DNA of 54,959 nt from an uncultured bacterium (GTDB lineage: Bacteria; Actinomycetota; Coriobacteriia; Coriobacteriales; Coriobacteriaceae). Shown in pieces: positions 25,555-33,884 of the stretch (the first letter of the stretch is position 1; every line of letters starts with the position of its first letter). Location of the stretch: contig CAJMPY010000018.1 in assembly GCA_905215385.1 (NCBI GenBank), forward strand, positions 1 to 54,959. The letters are read 5' to 3'. Made by a program: the position numbers and the translations under genes. The notes under the pieces are model-generated. The model was not told where the DNA came from. It ran no database searches and saw only the letters and a list, made by a program, of their open reading frames with translations.

Positions 25555-26259
25555 ATGACTCGAACCATAGACATCCCAACGTTTCAGGCAGCGGTCGTGC
25601 GCAACTGCTCCCCCACGCTCGCGGGCATTAAACCAGCATCGCTTTTTACCTATCCCGGCATCTATGCCCATCAGGATGGCTCGAGTGCGACCGCGCCGAT
25701 CGCCGATCGACGCGCACGCCTGCTCAACGTCATCGCCCAGTGCAACCACGAACTCGACCCGCTCGGCATCCACCTGAGTGTTTTGGTCTGGCGTCCCTGC
25801 GGGGCGCTTGTGTACGCATATCGACGCAAAAGCCTCGCTACGTACCTTGCGGGCCCGCGCGCCAAAACGGCGCTCGCCAAGGAGGGCTACAACACCGACA
25901 ATCTGCCGATATGTCTCGCGCACCTGGCATCACGCATCGCGCTCGCGAGCACTAACGCCGCGGAATGCGCCTGCGACCAGGCACGGTGCGCATTGGACCA
26001 TCAAGCCCGCTGCAATAACAGCTGCTCCTGTGAGTTCCCCCACGAAATTGGCTACTTTTTGGGATACCCCTACGACGACCTCCATCAGTTCATCGTCCAT
26101 CATGGCGAGAACTACAAGGTCTTTGGGGCTTGGAAGGTCTACACAAATGTCGAGCAAGCGCTTACGACGTTCGAGTCCTACCGCGCTTGCACGCAATACC
26201 TCACCCATGTCTATCAGCAGGGCTACAGCCTGGCACAACTTGCCCAGGCGGCCCGATAG
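25555..26259 (+). CDS. DUF3793 family protein
   Basis: 234 residues. Family features seen: VVRNCSPTLAGIKPASLFTY near the N-terminus, LNPLG-type region HELDPLGIHLSVL, LVYAYRRKSLATYL and the highly conserved FPHEIGYFLGYPYDDLHQFIVHHGENYKVFGAWKVY, then YRACTQYLTHVYQQGYSLAQL. A Cys cluster (ECACDQARCALDHQARCNNSCSC) lies in the middle. Biochemical function is unknown; the family commonly sits beside flavodoxin or iron-transport genes in gut Firmicutes and Actinobacteria, and here a flavodoxin gene follows by 46 bp. AAAAGGGG lies before the ATG. Confidence 0.88.
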   Translation: MTRTIDIPTFQAAVVRNCSPTLAGIKPASLFTYPGIYAHQDGSSATAPIADRRARLLNVIAQCNHELDPLGIHLSVLVWRPCGALVYAYRRKSLATYLAGPRAKTALAKEGYNTDNLPICLAHLASRIALASTNAAECACDQARCALDHQARCNNSCSCEFPHEIGYFLGYPYDDLHQFIVHHGENYKVFGAWKVYTNVEQALTTFESYRACTQYLTHVYQQGYSLAQLAQAAR

Positions 26260-26305
26260 AACGTACAAACCGCGGCCACACGCCGCACATTCGAAAGGAA
26301 ACAAC

Positions 26306-26725
26306 ATGAGCAAGATCGCCGTCGTCTACTGGAGCGGCACGGGCAACACCGAAGCCATGGCCAACTTTGTCGCCGAGGGCGCGAGGTCAGGCGGAGCCGA
26401 GGCCGAGGTCGTCCCCTGCGCCGACTTCTCCGCCGACAAGGTCGCCAACTATGACGCCTTCGTCTTCGGCTGCCCCGCCATGGGCTCCGAAGAGCTTGAG
26501 TACGACGAGTTCCAGCCGATGTGGGACGAAGTCAAGGAAATTCTCGGCGACAAGAAGGTCGTCCTTTTTGGTTCCTACTCGTGGGCCGAGGGCGAATGGA
26601 TGGACAACTGGAAGGCAGATGCCGACGAGGCAGGTGTCAACGTCGTCGATTCCGTAATCTGCTTCGACGCCCCCGATGACGAGGGCGAGGCCGCCTGTCG
26701 CGCCCTTGGAGCCGAGCTGGCTTAA
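26306..26725 (+). CDS. flavodoxin
   Basis: 139 residues, short-chain flavodoxin. FMN phosphate loop WSGTGNTEAMA at 9-19, the CPAMGSEELEYDEFQPMWDEV segment stacking the isoalloxazine ring, and the FGSYSWAEGEWMDNW loop. It is a one- or two-electron carrier that replaces ferredoxin when iron is scarce. AAAGGA before the ATG at 26306. It is second in a two-gene unit with DUF3793 and ends at a bidirectional terminator. Confidence 0.93.
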   Translation: MSKIAVVYWSGTGNTEAMANFVAEGARSGGAEAEVVPCADFSADKVANYDAFVFGCPAMGSEELEYDEFQPMWDEVKEILGDKKVVLFGSYSWAEGEWMDNWKADADEAGVNVVDSVICFDAPDDEGEAACRALGAELA

Positions 26726-26779
26726 CACGCCACGGGCCGACAAAGCCGAGTCATGACAATACGCATACGTGTCCTAACA

Positions 26780-26814
26780 AAAACGGGGACTGAATCCACA
26801 TCCAGCCCCCGTTT
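26780..26814. terminator. bidirectional terminator
   Basis: AAACGGGG / CCCCGTTT stem with flanking A and T tracts between the convergent flavodoxin and ABC ATPase genes. Confidence 0.8.
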
Positions 26815-26841
26815 CCTGTAACGAAAATTGCGTTTAACCGA

Positions 26842-27594
26842 CTACGAGATATTGCCCAAAAACGCCTTGGTACGCTCGCTCTTGGGATGGTCGAAGACCT
26901 CACTCGGCGTGCCCTCTTCCACAATAACGCCGCCGTCCATAAAGACGACGCGGTCGGCAACATCGCGGGCAAAGCCCATCTCGTGCGTCACGACGATCAT
27001 GGTCATGCCGTCGCGGGCCAGGTCGCGCATAACGCCCAATACATCGCGGACAAGCTCGGGGTCGAGTGCCGACGTCGCCTCGTCAAAGAGCATCACGTGC
27101 GGGTTCATCGACAGGGCGCGGGCGATGGCAACGCGCTGCTGCTGACCGCCCGAAAGCTGGCTCGGCATAAAGTCGATGCGCTCGGCAAGACCGACCTTGG
27201 TCAACTCCTCGATGGCGATCTTCTCGGCCTCTTCCTTACTGCGCTTGAGCACCTTTTGCTGCGCAAGCATGACGTTCTTTTTGACCGACAGGTGCGGGAA
27301 CAGGTTGAACTGCTGAAACACCATGCCCAAGTGCGTGCGTACCTTATTGAGGTCGACGCCCTTGGCACACACATCCACGCCCTCAACGACAATCGAGCCG
27401 CTCGTGGGATGCTCCAGGCGATTGATGCAGCGAAGCATCGTCGACTTACCCGAGCCCGAGGGGCCCAGGACCACGACGACCTCACCCTTGTGCACATCCA
27501 GATCGATGTCGCGCAGGACCACGTTATCGCCAAAGGCCTTCTGGAGATTCTTGATGCTGACGACGACCTCGTTCGAGTTATTGGTTTCGCTCAT
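26842..27594 (-). CDS. polar amino acid ABC transporter, ATP-binding protein
   Basis: 250 residues. Walker A GPSGSGKST, Q-loop VFQQFNLFPHLSV, signature LSGGQQQRVAIARAL, Walker B VMLFDEATSALD and H-loop VVTHEMGFARDVADRV, the usual GlnQ/HisP set for polar amino acid uptake. AAGGAGG 8 nt before the ATG. It is the distal gene of a binding protein-permease-ATPase unit, 12 bp after the permease. Substrate is not determinable; glutamine, arginine or cystine-type amino acids are possible. Confidence 0.92.
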   Translation of the reverse strand: MSETNNSNEVVVSIKNLQKAFGDNVVLRDIDLDVHKGEVVVVLGPSGSGKSTMLRCINRLEHPTSGSIVVEGVDVCAKGVDLNKVRTHLGMVFQQFNLFPHLSVKKNVMLAQQKVLKRSKEEAEKIAIEELTKVGLAERIDFMPSQLSGGQQQRVAIARALSMNPHVMLFDEATSALDPELVRDVLGVMRDLARDGMTMIVVTHEMGFARDVADRVVFMDGGVIVEEGTPSEVFDHPKSERTKAFLGNIS

Positions 27595-27606
27595 GATAGG
27601 ACCTCC

Positions 27607-28968
27607 TTACAGACCGGCGATGTGATCGGCGGGCGTCGCGACGACCTGTCCGGCGCTCTTGGCGGGACGCTTCTTCTTGACTTCGGCCGTACCCAAAAGC
27701 CTCGCCTCAAGACCGCTCACCAAGCGGGCAAGCGGCAGGGTGATGACCAGATAGAACAGGGCGGCAACCACATACGGCGTAATGGATCCCGTCGTAGCCA
27801 CGATGGTGCGGGCGTTCATGACGATCTCGACCACGCCCACGGCGGCAAGCAGCGACGTATCCTTGTAAAGCAGGATAAACTCGCTGGTCAGCGTAGGCAG
27901 GACATTGCGGAACGTCTGCGGAATCATAACGTAGAGCAACGTCTGGAAGGCATTCATGCCCAGCGAGCGAGCAGCCTCGTTTTGACCCTTGGGGATCGAC
28001 TGAATACCGGCACGGAAGATCTCGCACAGGTACGCAGACGAGTTCATGGCCATGACGATGACGCCCAGGACATAATCATCTACCTTGACGCCGGCCAGCG
28101 GCAGGCCAAAGAACGCGATATAGATCTGCAGGAACGCCGGCGTACCGCGGATGATATTCACGTAGATGCCGGCAAGGCAACGCAGGATGCGCGACTTGGA
28201 GATGCGCATGAGCGACAGGGCGAAGCCAAAGGGAATTGCCAACGGAAACGCCACAAGCACGATCGAGAGCGACATGAGGAAGCCCTTAAAGACGATCGGC
28301 AGGCTCTGGACCAAAATGACCGGGTTCAGGAACAGGCGCAGGAACATATTGGAGTTCCAAGCCTCGACCCACGGCTGCTCTTTAAGGTCGGCCAGGAAGT
28401 TATCGAAAGCCGTCACACCCTTGATCTCCACCGAGGGCATCTTGGAAATCTTCTTGGTTGAGCCGTCGACCAGGGTATAGGTTCCGCTAAAGGCCTCGTC
28501 GCCGCCCTCGAGGGGGAAGGTCACGCCGTAAACCTCGACACGGAAAAAGCCGCCGGCAGGCGCCGTCTCGCCAAAGTCGATCTTGAGCGTCTGGCCATCC
28601 GCCTTGCACGTGGGCTTCATGGGGGTACGGTCCATAAGGTCCTCGCCCGAAAGCATCGTCAGGCGCGTATCGTCGGCACTAAACGTCGTGCCATCGACAA
28701 ACGTCAGCGAAAGACCGCTCAGCTCCTCGTCGGCATCGGCCTGGACTTCCCAGGTAATGCGCGTCTCGGTGCCGCCGACCACATCGCTGCCCGAGCCGGT
28801 GTTGGGTCGGGCAGTGATCTTTGCGGTCTCAAGCGCCTGGGCGGTCGAGGGTGCATATGTCCCCGCACACACCAGCGCGAGCGCCACGGCCATGGCGCAG
28901 GCTAGCTTTTGGAGCAAGGCGGACCGTGGAGAACGCTGCTCCGCGGTCCCTTTGTTCAATCGAGACAA
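27607..28968 (-). CDS. amino acid ABC transporter permease with extra N-terminal extracytoplasmic domain
   Basis: 453 residues from a TTG start at 28968 (AGGAG 7 nt upstream). A signal-anchor-like segment (LLQKLACAMAVALALVCAGTYA) is followed by a domain of about 150 residues rich in beta strands (residues near 50-200) that I do not recognise. The C-terminal half is a GlnP/HisM-type permease with the EAA-like loop EAARSLGMNAFQTLLYVMIPQ and about five helices. The reading frame upstream to 29076 runs through a terminator hairpin and is not used. Ordinary permeases of this type have about 220 residues, so the added domain is notable. Confidence 0.85.
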   Translation of the reverse strand: MSRLNKGTAEQRSPRSALLQKLACAMAVALALVCAGTYAPSTAQALETAKITARPNTGSGSDVVGGTETRITWEVQADADEELSGLSLTFVDGTTFSADDTRLTMLSGEDLMDRTPMKPTCKADGQTLKIDFGETAPAGGFFRVEVYGVTFPLEGGDEAFSGTYTLVDGSTKKISKMPSVEIKGVTAFDNFLADLKEQPWVEAWNSNMFLRLFLNPVILVQSLPIVFKGFLMSLSIVLVAFPLAIPFGFALSLMRISKSRILRCLAGIYVNIIRGTPAFLQIYIAFFGLPLAGVKVDDYVLGVIVMAMNSSAYLCEIFRAGIQSIPKGQNEAARSLGMNAFQTLLYVMIPQTFRNVLPTLTSEFILLYKDTSLLAAVGVVEIVMNARTIVATTGSITPYVVAALFYLVITLPLARLVSGLEARLLGTAEVKKKRPAKSAGQVVATPADHIAGL

Positions 28969-29036
28969 GGTGGCTCCTATCGTAGAAGTTGCCTGCAAAA
29001 CAAGACGGAAACGCTCTCCGTCGAGAGAAGCGCAAA

Positions 29037-29063
29037 GGCCCTCTCCGCAAAACGGAAAGGGCC
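29037..29063 (-). terminator. intercistronic terminator between binding-protein and permease genes
   Basis: GGCCCTCTCCG / CGGAAAGGGCC stem with TTTGC following on the minus strand. Partial read-through would give excess binding protein over permease. Confidence 0.7.
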
Positions 29064-29084
29064 CGCACGCAATCAAGCATTAAT

Positions 29085-29945
29085 TTACTTGATGTTGTAC
29101 TTAGTCATGAGGGCGTCAACGGTACCGTCATCGGTCAGGTCCTTGATGGCCTGGTTGATGTCGTCCTTGAGCTTGGTGTTGCCCTGATTGACGGCGATGG
29201 CGTACTCCTCGCCAGTGCTGATCTGCTTGATGGTCTGGCAGGTGTTGAACTGCTCGGCGGTCAGCTGGCTGGCGACGGAGCGGTTGGTGACTACGGCATC
29301 GCCCTTATCAGACTGCAGGGCGCTGAAGCACTCGGTGGCGTCCTTGTAGGGAACAATCTTGGCCTTGGGGAAGTTCTCCTGGGCAAAGGCCTCGGCGGTC
29401 GAGCCGGACTGGACGATGATGGTAGCGTCGGCGTTGTTGAGCTTCTCGCTGTAGTTATCGGCCGTAATGTCGGTGTTATCGACCTTGGTCACGATAGCCT
29501 GGTCATCCATGTAGTAGGAGTCGGAGAAAGCGACTTCCTTCTCACGCTCGGGTGTGTCAGTGATAGCCGCAATGGCGACGTCGTACTTGGCGCCCGAAGC
29601 AACGCCGGGGACGAGCGTGTCGAAGTCGTTGTTGACGTACTCGACATCCAGACCCAGCTTGTCGGCGATAGCCTTGATGAGCTCAAGGTCAAAGCCCTGA
29701 TAGTCGCCGTTGTCGTCCTTATACTCAAACGGAGCGTATTCGGCAGAGGTGCCGACGGTCAGCGTGCCGTCCTTGACGAGCGCATACTCCTTGGAGCCGT
29801 CGACCTTCTCGACCTTCGCGTTGTCAGGGCTGCTGGAACCGGCATCGGAACCAGAGGTGGCGTTGGACGAACCACAGCCCGTCAGTGCAAGAGCGAGCGC
29901 CATGGCGCCCGTGGCTGCAAACGCGCCAAGCTTCTTGAGCTTCAT
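29085..29945 (-). CDS. amino acid ABC transporter, lipoprotein solute-binding protein
   Basis: 286 residues from the ATG at 29945 behind GGAAGGAG. Lipoprotein signal MKLKKLGAFAATGAMALALA with lipobox LTGC, a Ser/Ala linker, then the type 3 binding-protein family: LTVGTSAEYAPFEYKDDNGDYQGFDLELIKAIADKLGL, DVAIAAITDTPEREKEVAFSDSYY and AIAVNQGNTKLKDDINQAI. The Arg-containing loop TDTPERE and FDLEL mark polar amino acid ligands. First gene of the transporter operon. The longer frame to 30074 adds an untranslated leader. Confidence 0.93.
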   Translation of the reverse strand: MKLKKLGAFAATGAMALALALTGCGSSNATSGSDAGSSSPDNAKVEKVDGSKEYALVKDGTLTVGTSAEYAPFEYKDDNGDYQGFDLELIKAIADKLGLDVEYVNNDFDTLVPGVASGAKYDVAIAAITDTPEREKEVAFSDSYYMDDQAIVTKVDNTDITADNYSEKLNNADATIIVQSGSTAEAFAQENFPKAKIVPYKDATECFSALQSDKGDAVVTNRSVASQLTAEQFNTCQTIKQISTGEEYAIAVNQGNTKLKDDINQAIKDLTDDGTVDALMTKYNIK

Positions 29946-30092
29946 AATCAGTCTCCTTCCAGTGACCCCGTTTGATTCAGAGGCCTGCAAAAACTGATGG
30001 TTATTATGCACCCGCTTGGAAGAATCTGCAATTAGAAAACTGATTGAAACAAACCCATAACGTGAATGGAGCACTCCACTTTATGGCAGCCT

Positions 30093-30959
30093 TTACTGCT
30101 GCAACGACCTTAACAGTTTGATTTCAGCCGCATAACCTGCAAGTTCGTTCGGTGTCTCCAAGATGAATGGCAATGCGCGCAAGCGGCCATTCGATACAAT
30201 ATTCTGTATAACCTGCATACCGCCGCCAAACTCTTCACTACCCAGGTAGCCCTTGCCGATGCACTCGTGGCGATCCTTATGGGCGCCACAAGGGTTCTTC
30301 GAATCGTTGATGTGTACGGCATGCAGGCGATCGATGCCCACCACGCGGTCGAACTCGTCGAGTACGCCGTCCAGATCATGGATGATGTCGTAGCCGGCAT
30401 CGCTCACATGGCAGGTGTCCAAACAAACGCCCAGCTTATCGGACAGCTCTGGACACTTGGCGGCAACCCCCTCGATAATGCACGCCAGCTCTTCAAAGCT
30501 ACGGCCCACCTCGGTGCCCTTACCCGCCATGGTCTCGAGCAATACCGTCGTCTGCTGTCCCCCAAACATCACCTGGCACAGCGTGTCGACAATCATCTGA
30601 ATGCCGGCGTCTGCCCCCTGTCCCACATGCGCGCCGGGATGGAAGTTGTAGTAGTTGCCGGGCAGTGCTTCCAGACGCTGCAAATCTTCCGCCATAGCCT
30701 CCAAGGCAAACTCGCGCGCCCGCTCCTTAGCGGAGCAGGGGTTATAGGTATACGGGGCATGCGCCACCAGCGGTCCAAAGTCGTTTTGCGCCATAAGCTC
30801 GCGCAGAGCCGCCACGTCATCCATGTCAAGGTCTTTTGCCTTGCCACCGCGCGGGTTGCGCGTAAAGAACGCAAAGGTATTGGCACCAATGGACAACGCC
30901 GTCTCCCCCATTGCCCGATAGCCCTTCGTCGTCGAAAGATGACACCCGATCGTCAGCAT
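30093..30959 (-). CDS. nfo: endonuclease IV (AP endonuclease)
   Basis: 288 residues with the TIM-barrel Nfo pattern: GCHLSTTKGYRAM, FAFFTRNPRGGKAK, LVAHAPYTYNPCSA, YNFHPGAHVGQG, VLLETMAGKGTEVG, GVCLDTCHVSDAGYD, LHAVHINDSKNPCGAHKDRHECIGKG and FILETPNEL. The Zn ligands (His, Glu, Asp) of these segments are all in place. It incises DNA 5' of abasic sites. The ATG has GGAG close upstream, and the conserved palindromic element at 30976 begins just before it. Confidence 0.95.
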   Translation of the reverse strand: MLTIGCHLSTTKGYRAMGETALSIGANTFAFFTRNPRGGKAKDLDMDDVAALRELMAQNDFGPLVAHAPYTYNPCSAKERAREFALEAMAEDLQRLEALPGNYYNFHPGAHVGQGADAGIQMIVDTLCQVMFGGQQTTVLLETMAGKGTEVGRSFEELACIIEGVAAKCPELSDKLGVCLDTCHVSDAGYDIIHDLDGVLDEFDRVVGIDRLHAVHINDSKNPCGAHKDRHECIGKGYLGSEEFGGGMQVIQNIVSNGRLRALPFILETPNELAGYAAEIKLLRSLQQ

Positions 30960-30975
30960 CTCCAGCTCCCCCTCA

Positions 30976-31055
30976 TCAGTTGCGGTGAAATACGGTCTAT
31001 TGGTGCCTTATTTTGGCGCAAACAGACCGTATTCCACCGCAAGATATAAAAGGGG
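30976..31055. repeat. palindromic 5'-leader element, copy 1
   Basis: Stem arms 30980-30998 and 31024-31042 (18 of 19 pairs). The outer part TTGCGGTGAAATA / TATTCCACCGCAA is identical to copy 2; the inner part CGGTCT / AGACCG differs but still pairs. A small TTGGTGCC / GGCGCAA hairpin sits in the loop. Flanks CATCAG and ATATAAAAGGG are shared as well. It ends just before the Shine-Dalgarno of nfo. Confidence 0.75.
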
Positions 31056-31107
31056 CATCAGGGGCACGGTCCGCCGAGCCCCCCCCCTTGAGCAGCAGCA
31101 CCGCAGC

Positions 31108-32127
31108 CTAGAGCGTCAAGCAAATCGCATCGATGATCTGCGCGCAGCGCTGTGTGGCGGCAAGGGGCATGACGGGACTCTCGAGTTTCCCCGCCCGGAT
31201 GAGCTGAGTCGCATGCGAAGCTTCGCCGTAAAAATCATCGACCTCAAATGGGGCGTCGATTTCGAGCACTCGACCGTCGGAGTACTTCACATGGGCGAGC
31301 TCGGGGCGATGGAGACGCTCGATTTCCAACGAGCCCCGCTCACAGGCAATCGTTAAGCGGCTTTCATATGCTGCCTTGCCATCGCACACCATATGAATGG
31401 GTATACCGCCGACGCTCATATGGATCTCATCGGCCCAATCGACGCGGCCGCCTGACACGTCACGCCAGCGAACTTCACGGGACGAAACCTCGCACGCGCC
31501 CGCGAGCAAATCCTCAAACCAACCGACCGCATAGCAGCCCATGTCATATAGACAGCCGCCCTGCAACGGATCAAGCAGATAGCCCGAAGGAGGCTCGCCG
31601 TAATCGAGCTTTTGCACGCTTTCAATCGAGACAATACGGCCAAGCTCACCCGACGCAAGCAAGTCCTTCACGCGAGTGCGCATCGGGCAAAACCGATTCT
31701 TCATCGCCTCCATAAACAGCACGCCGCGCTCGCGAGAGGTGGAGGCAATCGAGAGAGCCTCTTCCTCACTCAAAACGGCCGGCTTTTCGCACAGCACGGC
31801 CTTTCCGGCGCGCAGCGCGCGACAGGCCCAACGCGTATGCATGCCATGCGGAAGAGCCAAGTAGATTGCGTCGACATCGGGGTCGGCAATCAGCGCGTCA
31901 TAAGCCGCATTGCCGTTATCGTCGACCGAGGCATGGCCATGCACAGCATCGATCGAAAACGCTCGGCAAAATTCCTCGACATGTGCAGGAGTGCGGCCGG
32001 CCGCAGCCACCAGCCGTGCCCCGTCGGCCTTCTTGAGCGACGATGCAAATCGATGAGAAATGTGCCCAGCGCCCAAAATGCCCCAACGAACCTCACGCGA
32101 ATCATTTCGTAAACCTCGGTCACCCAC
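31108..32127 (-). CDS. Gfo/Idh/MocA-family oxidoreductase
   Basis: 339 residues, GTG start behind GGGAGG. Rossmann motif VRWGILGAGHISHRFASSL, AVAGRT-like VAAAGRTPAHVEEF, IYLALPHGMHTRWACRALRAGKAVLCEKPA (family EKP motif with catalytic Lys) and QGGCLYDMGCYAVGW (usual G(G)xLxDxGxH region, with Cys in place of the His). The C-terminal domain is a beta sheet. Such enzymes oxidise or reduce sugars or cyclitols with NAD(P). The GGCLYDMGCY change may alter catalysis. Neighbours give no pathway. Confidence 0.85.
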   Translation of the reverse strand: MGDRGLRNDSREVRWGILGAGHISHRFASSLKKADGARLVAAAGRTPAHVEEFCRAFSIDAVHGHASVDDNGNAAYDALIADPDVDAIYLALPHGMHTRWACRALRAGKAVLCEKPAVLSEEEALSIASTSRERGVLFMEAMKNRFCPMRTRVKDLLASGELGRIVSIESVQKLDYGEPPSGYLLDPLQGGCLYDMGCYAVGWFEDLLAGACEVSSREVRWRDVSGGRVDWADEIHMSVGGIPIHMVCDGKAAYESRLTIACERGSLEIERLHRPELAHVKYSDGRVLEIDAPFEVDDFYGEASHATQLIRAGKLESPVMPLAATQRCAQIIDAICLTL

Positions 32128-32139
32128 GATAGCCTCCCA

Positions 32140-32218
32140 TCAGTTGCGGTGAAATAGTTCCTGTTGATGCCTTATTCTGCCGCAAACAGGAACTATTCCA
32201 CCGCAAGTTATAAAAGGG
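32140..32218. repeat. palindromic 5'-leader element, copy 2
   Basis: Stem arms 32144-32165 and 32185-32206 (21 of 22 pairs). The outer 13 bp and the single A-C mismatch match copy 1; the inner GTTCCTGTT / AACAGGAAC segment is different in sequence but fully paired. It ends 13 bp before the GTG of the oxidoreductase gene. Confidence 0.75.
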
Positions 32219-33409
32219 TCACGAGGAGCGCGTTTTGCCGAAGGCCTTAAGCACTGCCGTCACGGGTCCAGGCTGAAAACGGCGGCGTACGTCGTCGAGA
32301 CGCTCGGGGATATCAATATGCTGTGGGCAGTGACGCGCACATTTGCCGCACTTGACGCAATTGCTCACGAGTTTGGGCTCGCTCGTGCGCACCGCACTCG
32401 CCGTAAAGTATTGCGACAGCCCCGTAAACCAGCTGTGCGCATAGCTCGCGTTGTAAGCGGCAAAGCAGCCGGGAATGTTAATACCCTTGGGACATGGCAT
32501 GCAGTAGCCGCATCCCGTGCAGGGCACGCGATTCGATTTTTCAAACTCCGCCAGCACGCGTGCGATGGTATCGAGCTGAGCGGCTGTCATCGAATCCGGC
32601 AGGGCCCGATCGGCCAGCACCGCGTTCTCGTCCACCTGCGCGGTATCGGTCATGCCCGAAAGCAGCATCGTGACTTGAGGATGGTTCCACACCCACGAAA
32701 GGCCCCAAGCAGCCGGCGTCTTCAGGTACGGATCGCGTACGTCATCGAGCACGGCGCGGGCCCGCGGAGGCAGCTTGCCCGCCAGGCGTCCACCCAAAAG
32801 CGGTTCCATCACAAACACCGCGAGCCCGCGCTCGGCGGCTGCCATGAGTCCCGCCGTTCCCGCTTGGTAGCGCTCTCCGGCATAGTTGTACTGGATCTGG
32901 CAAAAATCCCAGTCATACGCGTCAAGCATCATGAGGAAATCCGCCGCACCGCCGTGGTACGAAAAACCTATCTGGCGAATACGCCCCGCAGCCTTTTGGT
33001 GCGCAATCCAGTCCTCGATACCCAAAGCTGCCACGCGCTCCCACTGCGCGGGCGAGGTGATGTTGTGCATGAGGTAGTAGTCGATATGGTCAGTCCGCAA
33101 ACGGCGCAGCTGCTCGTCAAAAAAGCGGTCGAAATCCTCCGCACATTTGCACGAAGCGTGCGGCAACTTGGTCGCGAGCAAAATCTGGTCGCGCAGACCC
33201 AGGCGCTCAAGCGAAGCTCCCACACAAGCTTCGTTACCGGGGTAGAGATAGGCCGTGTCCAGATAGGTTATCCCTTGCTCCACCGCACGGGAAATGATGG
33301 CATCGGCCGTCTTCGCATCGGGATGTCCCGGCGCACCGGGAAACCTCATGCAGCCCAGACCCAGAGCGGATATTCGGTTACCACTTTTGGGGTCAACACG
33401 GTATTGCAC
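32219..33409 (-). CDS. aldo/keto reductase with C-terminal 4Fe-4S ferredoxin domain
   Basis: 396 residues from GTG 33409 (GGGAGGGG upstream; ATG at 33427 is also possible). N-terminal AKR barrel: ISALGLGCMRFPG, TYLDTAYLYPGNEACVG (catalytic Asp/Tyr), RDQILLATKLP (Lys), HIDYYLMHNI (His) and WGLSWVWNHPQVTMLLSGMT. The C-terminal part has RVPCTGCGYCMPCPKGINIP and, further on, VKCGKCARHCPQHIDIP, supplying two Cys-rich Fe-S motifs. This architecture is typical of anaerobe oxidoreductases of unknown substrate. Stand-alone gene. Confidence 0.9.
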   Translation of the reverse strand: MQYRVDPKSGNRISALGLGCMRFPGAPGHPDAKTADAIISRAVEQGITYLDTAYLYPGNEACVGASLERLGLRDQILLATKLPHASCKCAEDFDRFFDEQLRRLRTDHIDYYLMHNITSPAQWERVAALGIEDWIAHQKAAGRIRQIGFSYHGGAADFLMMLDAYDWDFCQIQYNYAGERYQAGTAGLMAAAERGLAVFVMEPLLGGRLAGKLPPRARAVLDDVRDPYLKTPAAWGLSWVWNHPQVTMLLSGMTDTAQVDENAVLADRALPDSMTAAQLDTIARVLAEFEKSNRVPCTGCGYCMPCPKGINIPGCFAAYNASYAHSWFTGLSQYFTASAVRTSEPKLVSNCVKCGKCARHCPQHIDIPERLDDVRRRFQPGPVTAVLKAFGKTRSS

Positions 33410-33572
33410 GGCCCCTCCCTTCGCCATCAGCGCCCCGGCAAGGCGAAACACAATGGTCACGCAGCCGAAACATCGTGGAATCGCAATCGAGAATGTATCG
33501 TAACGTAGCAGAAATCGAGCCGTCACGACACCGCTTTAACATCAGCAAAAAGCCCGATGAAAGGAAGCGACC

Positions 33573-33767
33573 GTGACCACACGTGAGGACGCCTACCCCT
33601 ACCCCGGCGAGCAGTACATCCTCTCGGTCGACCGCTATCAGATCGAGGTCATGGACCATCTGGACGAGCTTCCCGCCACAGGCGCCGTCATCTTCTGCAC
33701 CTTCCCCAAGGTGCGCGATGGCGTTGGATATCCCGCACGCGTTTTCGCAGTCTGCCCCGCAGCGTAA
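33573..33767 (+). pseudogene. C-terminal remnant of a cyclase (kynurenine formamidase-like) protein
   Basis: A 64-residue frame with GTG start and AAAGGA upstream. Its second half, VMDHLDELPATGAVIFCTFPKVRDGVGYPARVFAVCPAA, closely follows the end of the cyclase family (LxxLPxxG....PLKIxGGxGSPxRxxA). The N-terminal barrel with the metal-binding HxGTHxDxP motif is absent. I therefore read it as the truncated end of such an enzyme that has kept or gained a start. It could be expressed but cannot have cyclase activity. The hit rests on pattern memory only. Confidence 0.5.
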
Positions 33768-33884
33768 GCTCCACGCGTCCATTCATTTAAAAATCGCCAC
33801 CCTGCATGCACAAGGTGCGCTGGCGGCATACAATCCATCAGGCGCCCCTTACGCGGGCACCTTTTATATGGGGAGATAATTCAC

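Noticed and set aside
26887..28461. 524-codon frame opposite the ABC ATPase and permease
   Set aside because: It covers two genes on the other strand and shows no domain, which is expected of mirror frames at this GC.
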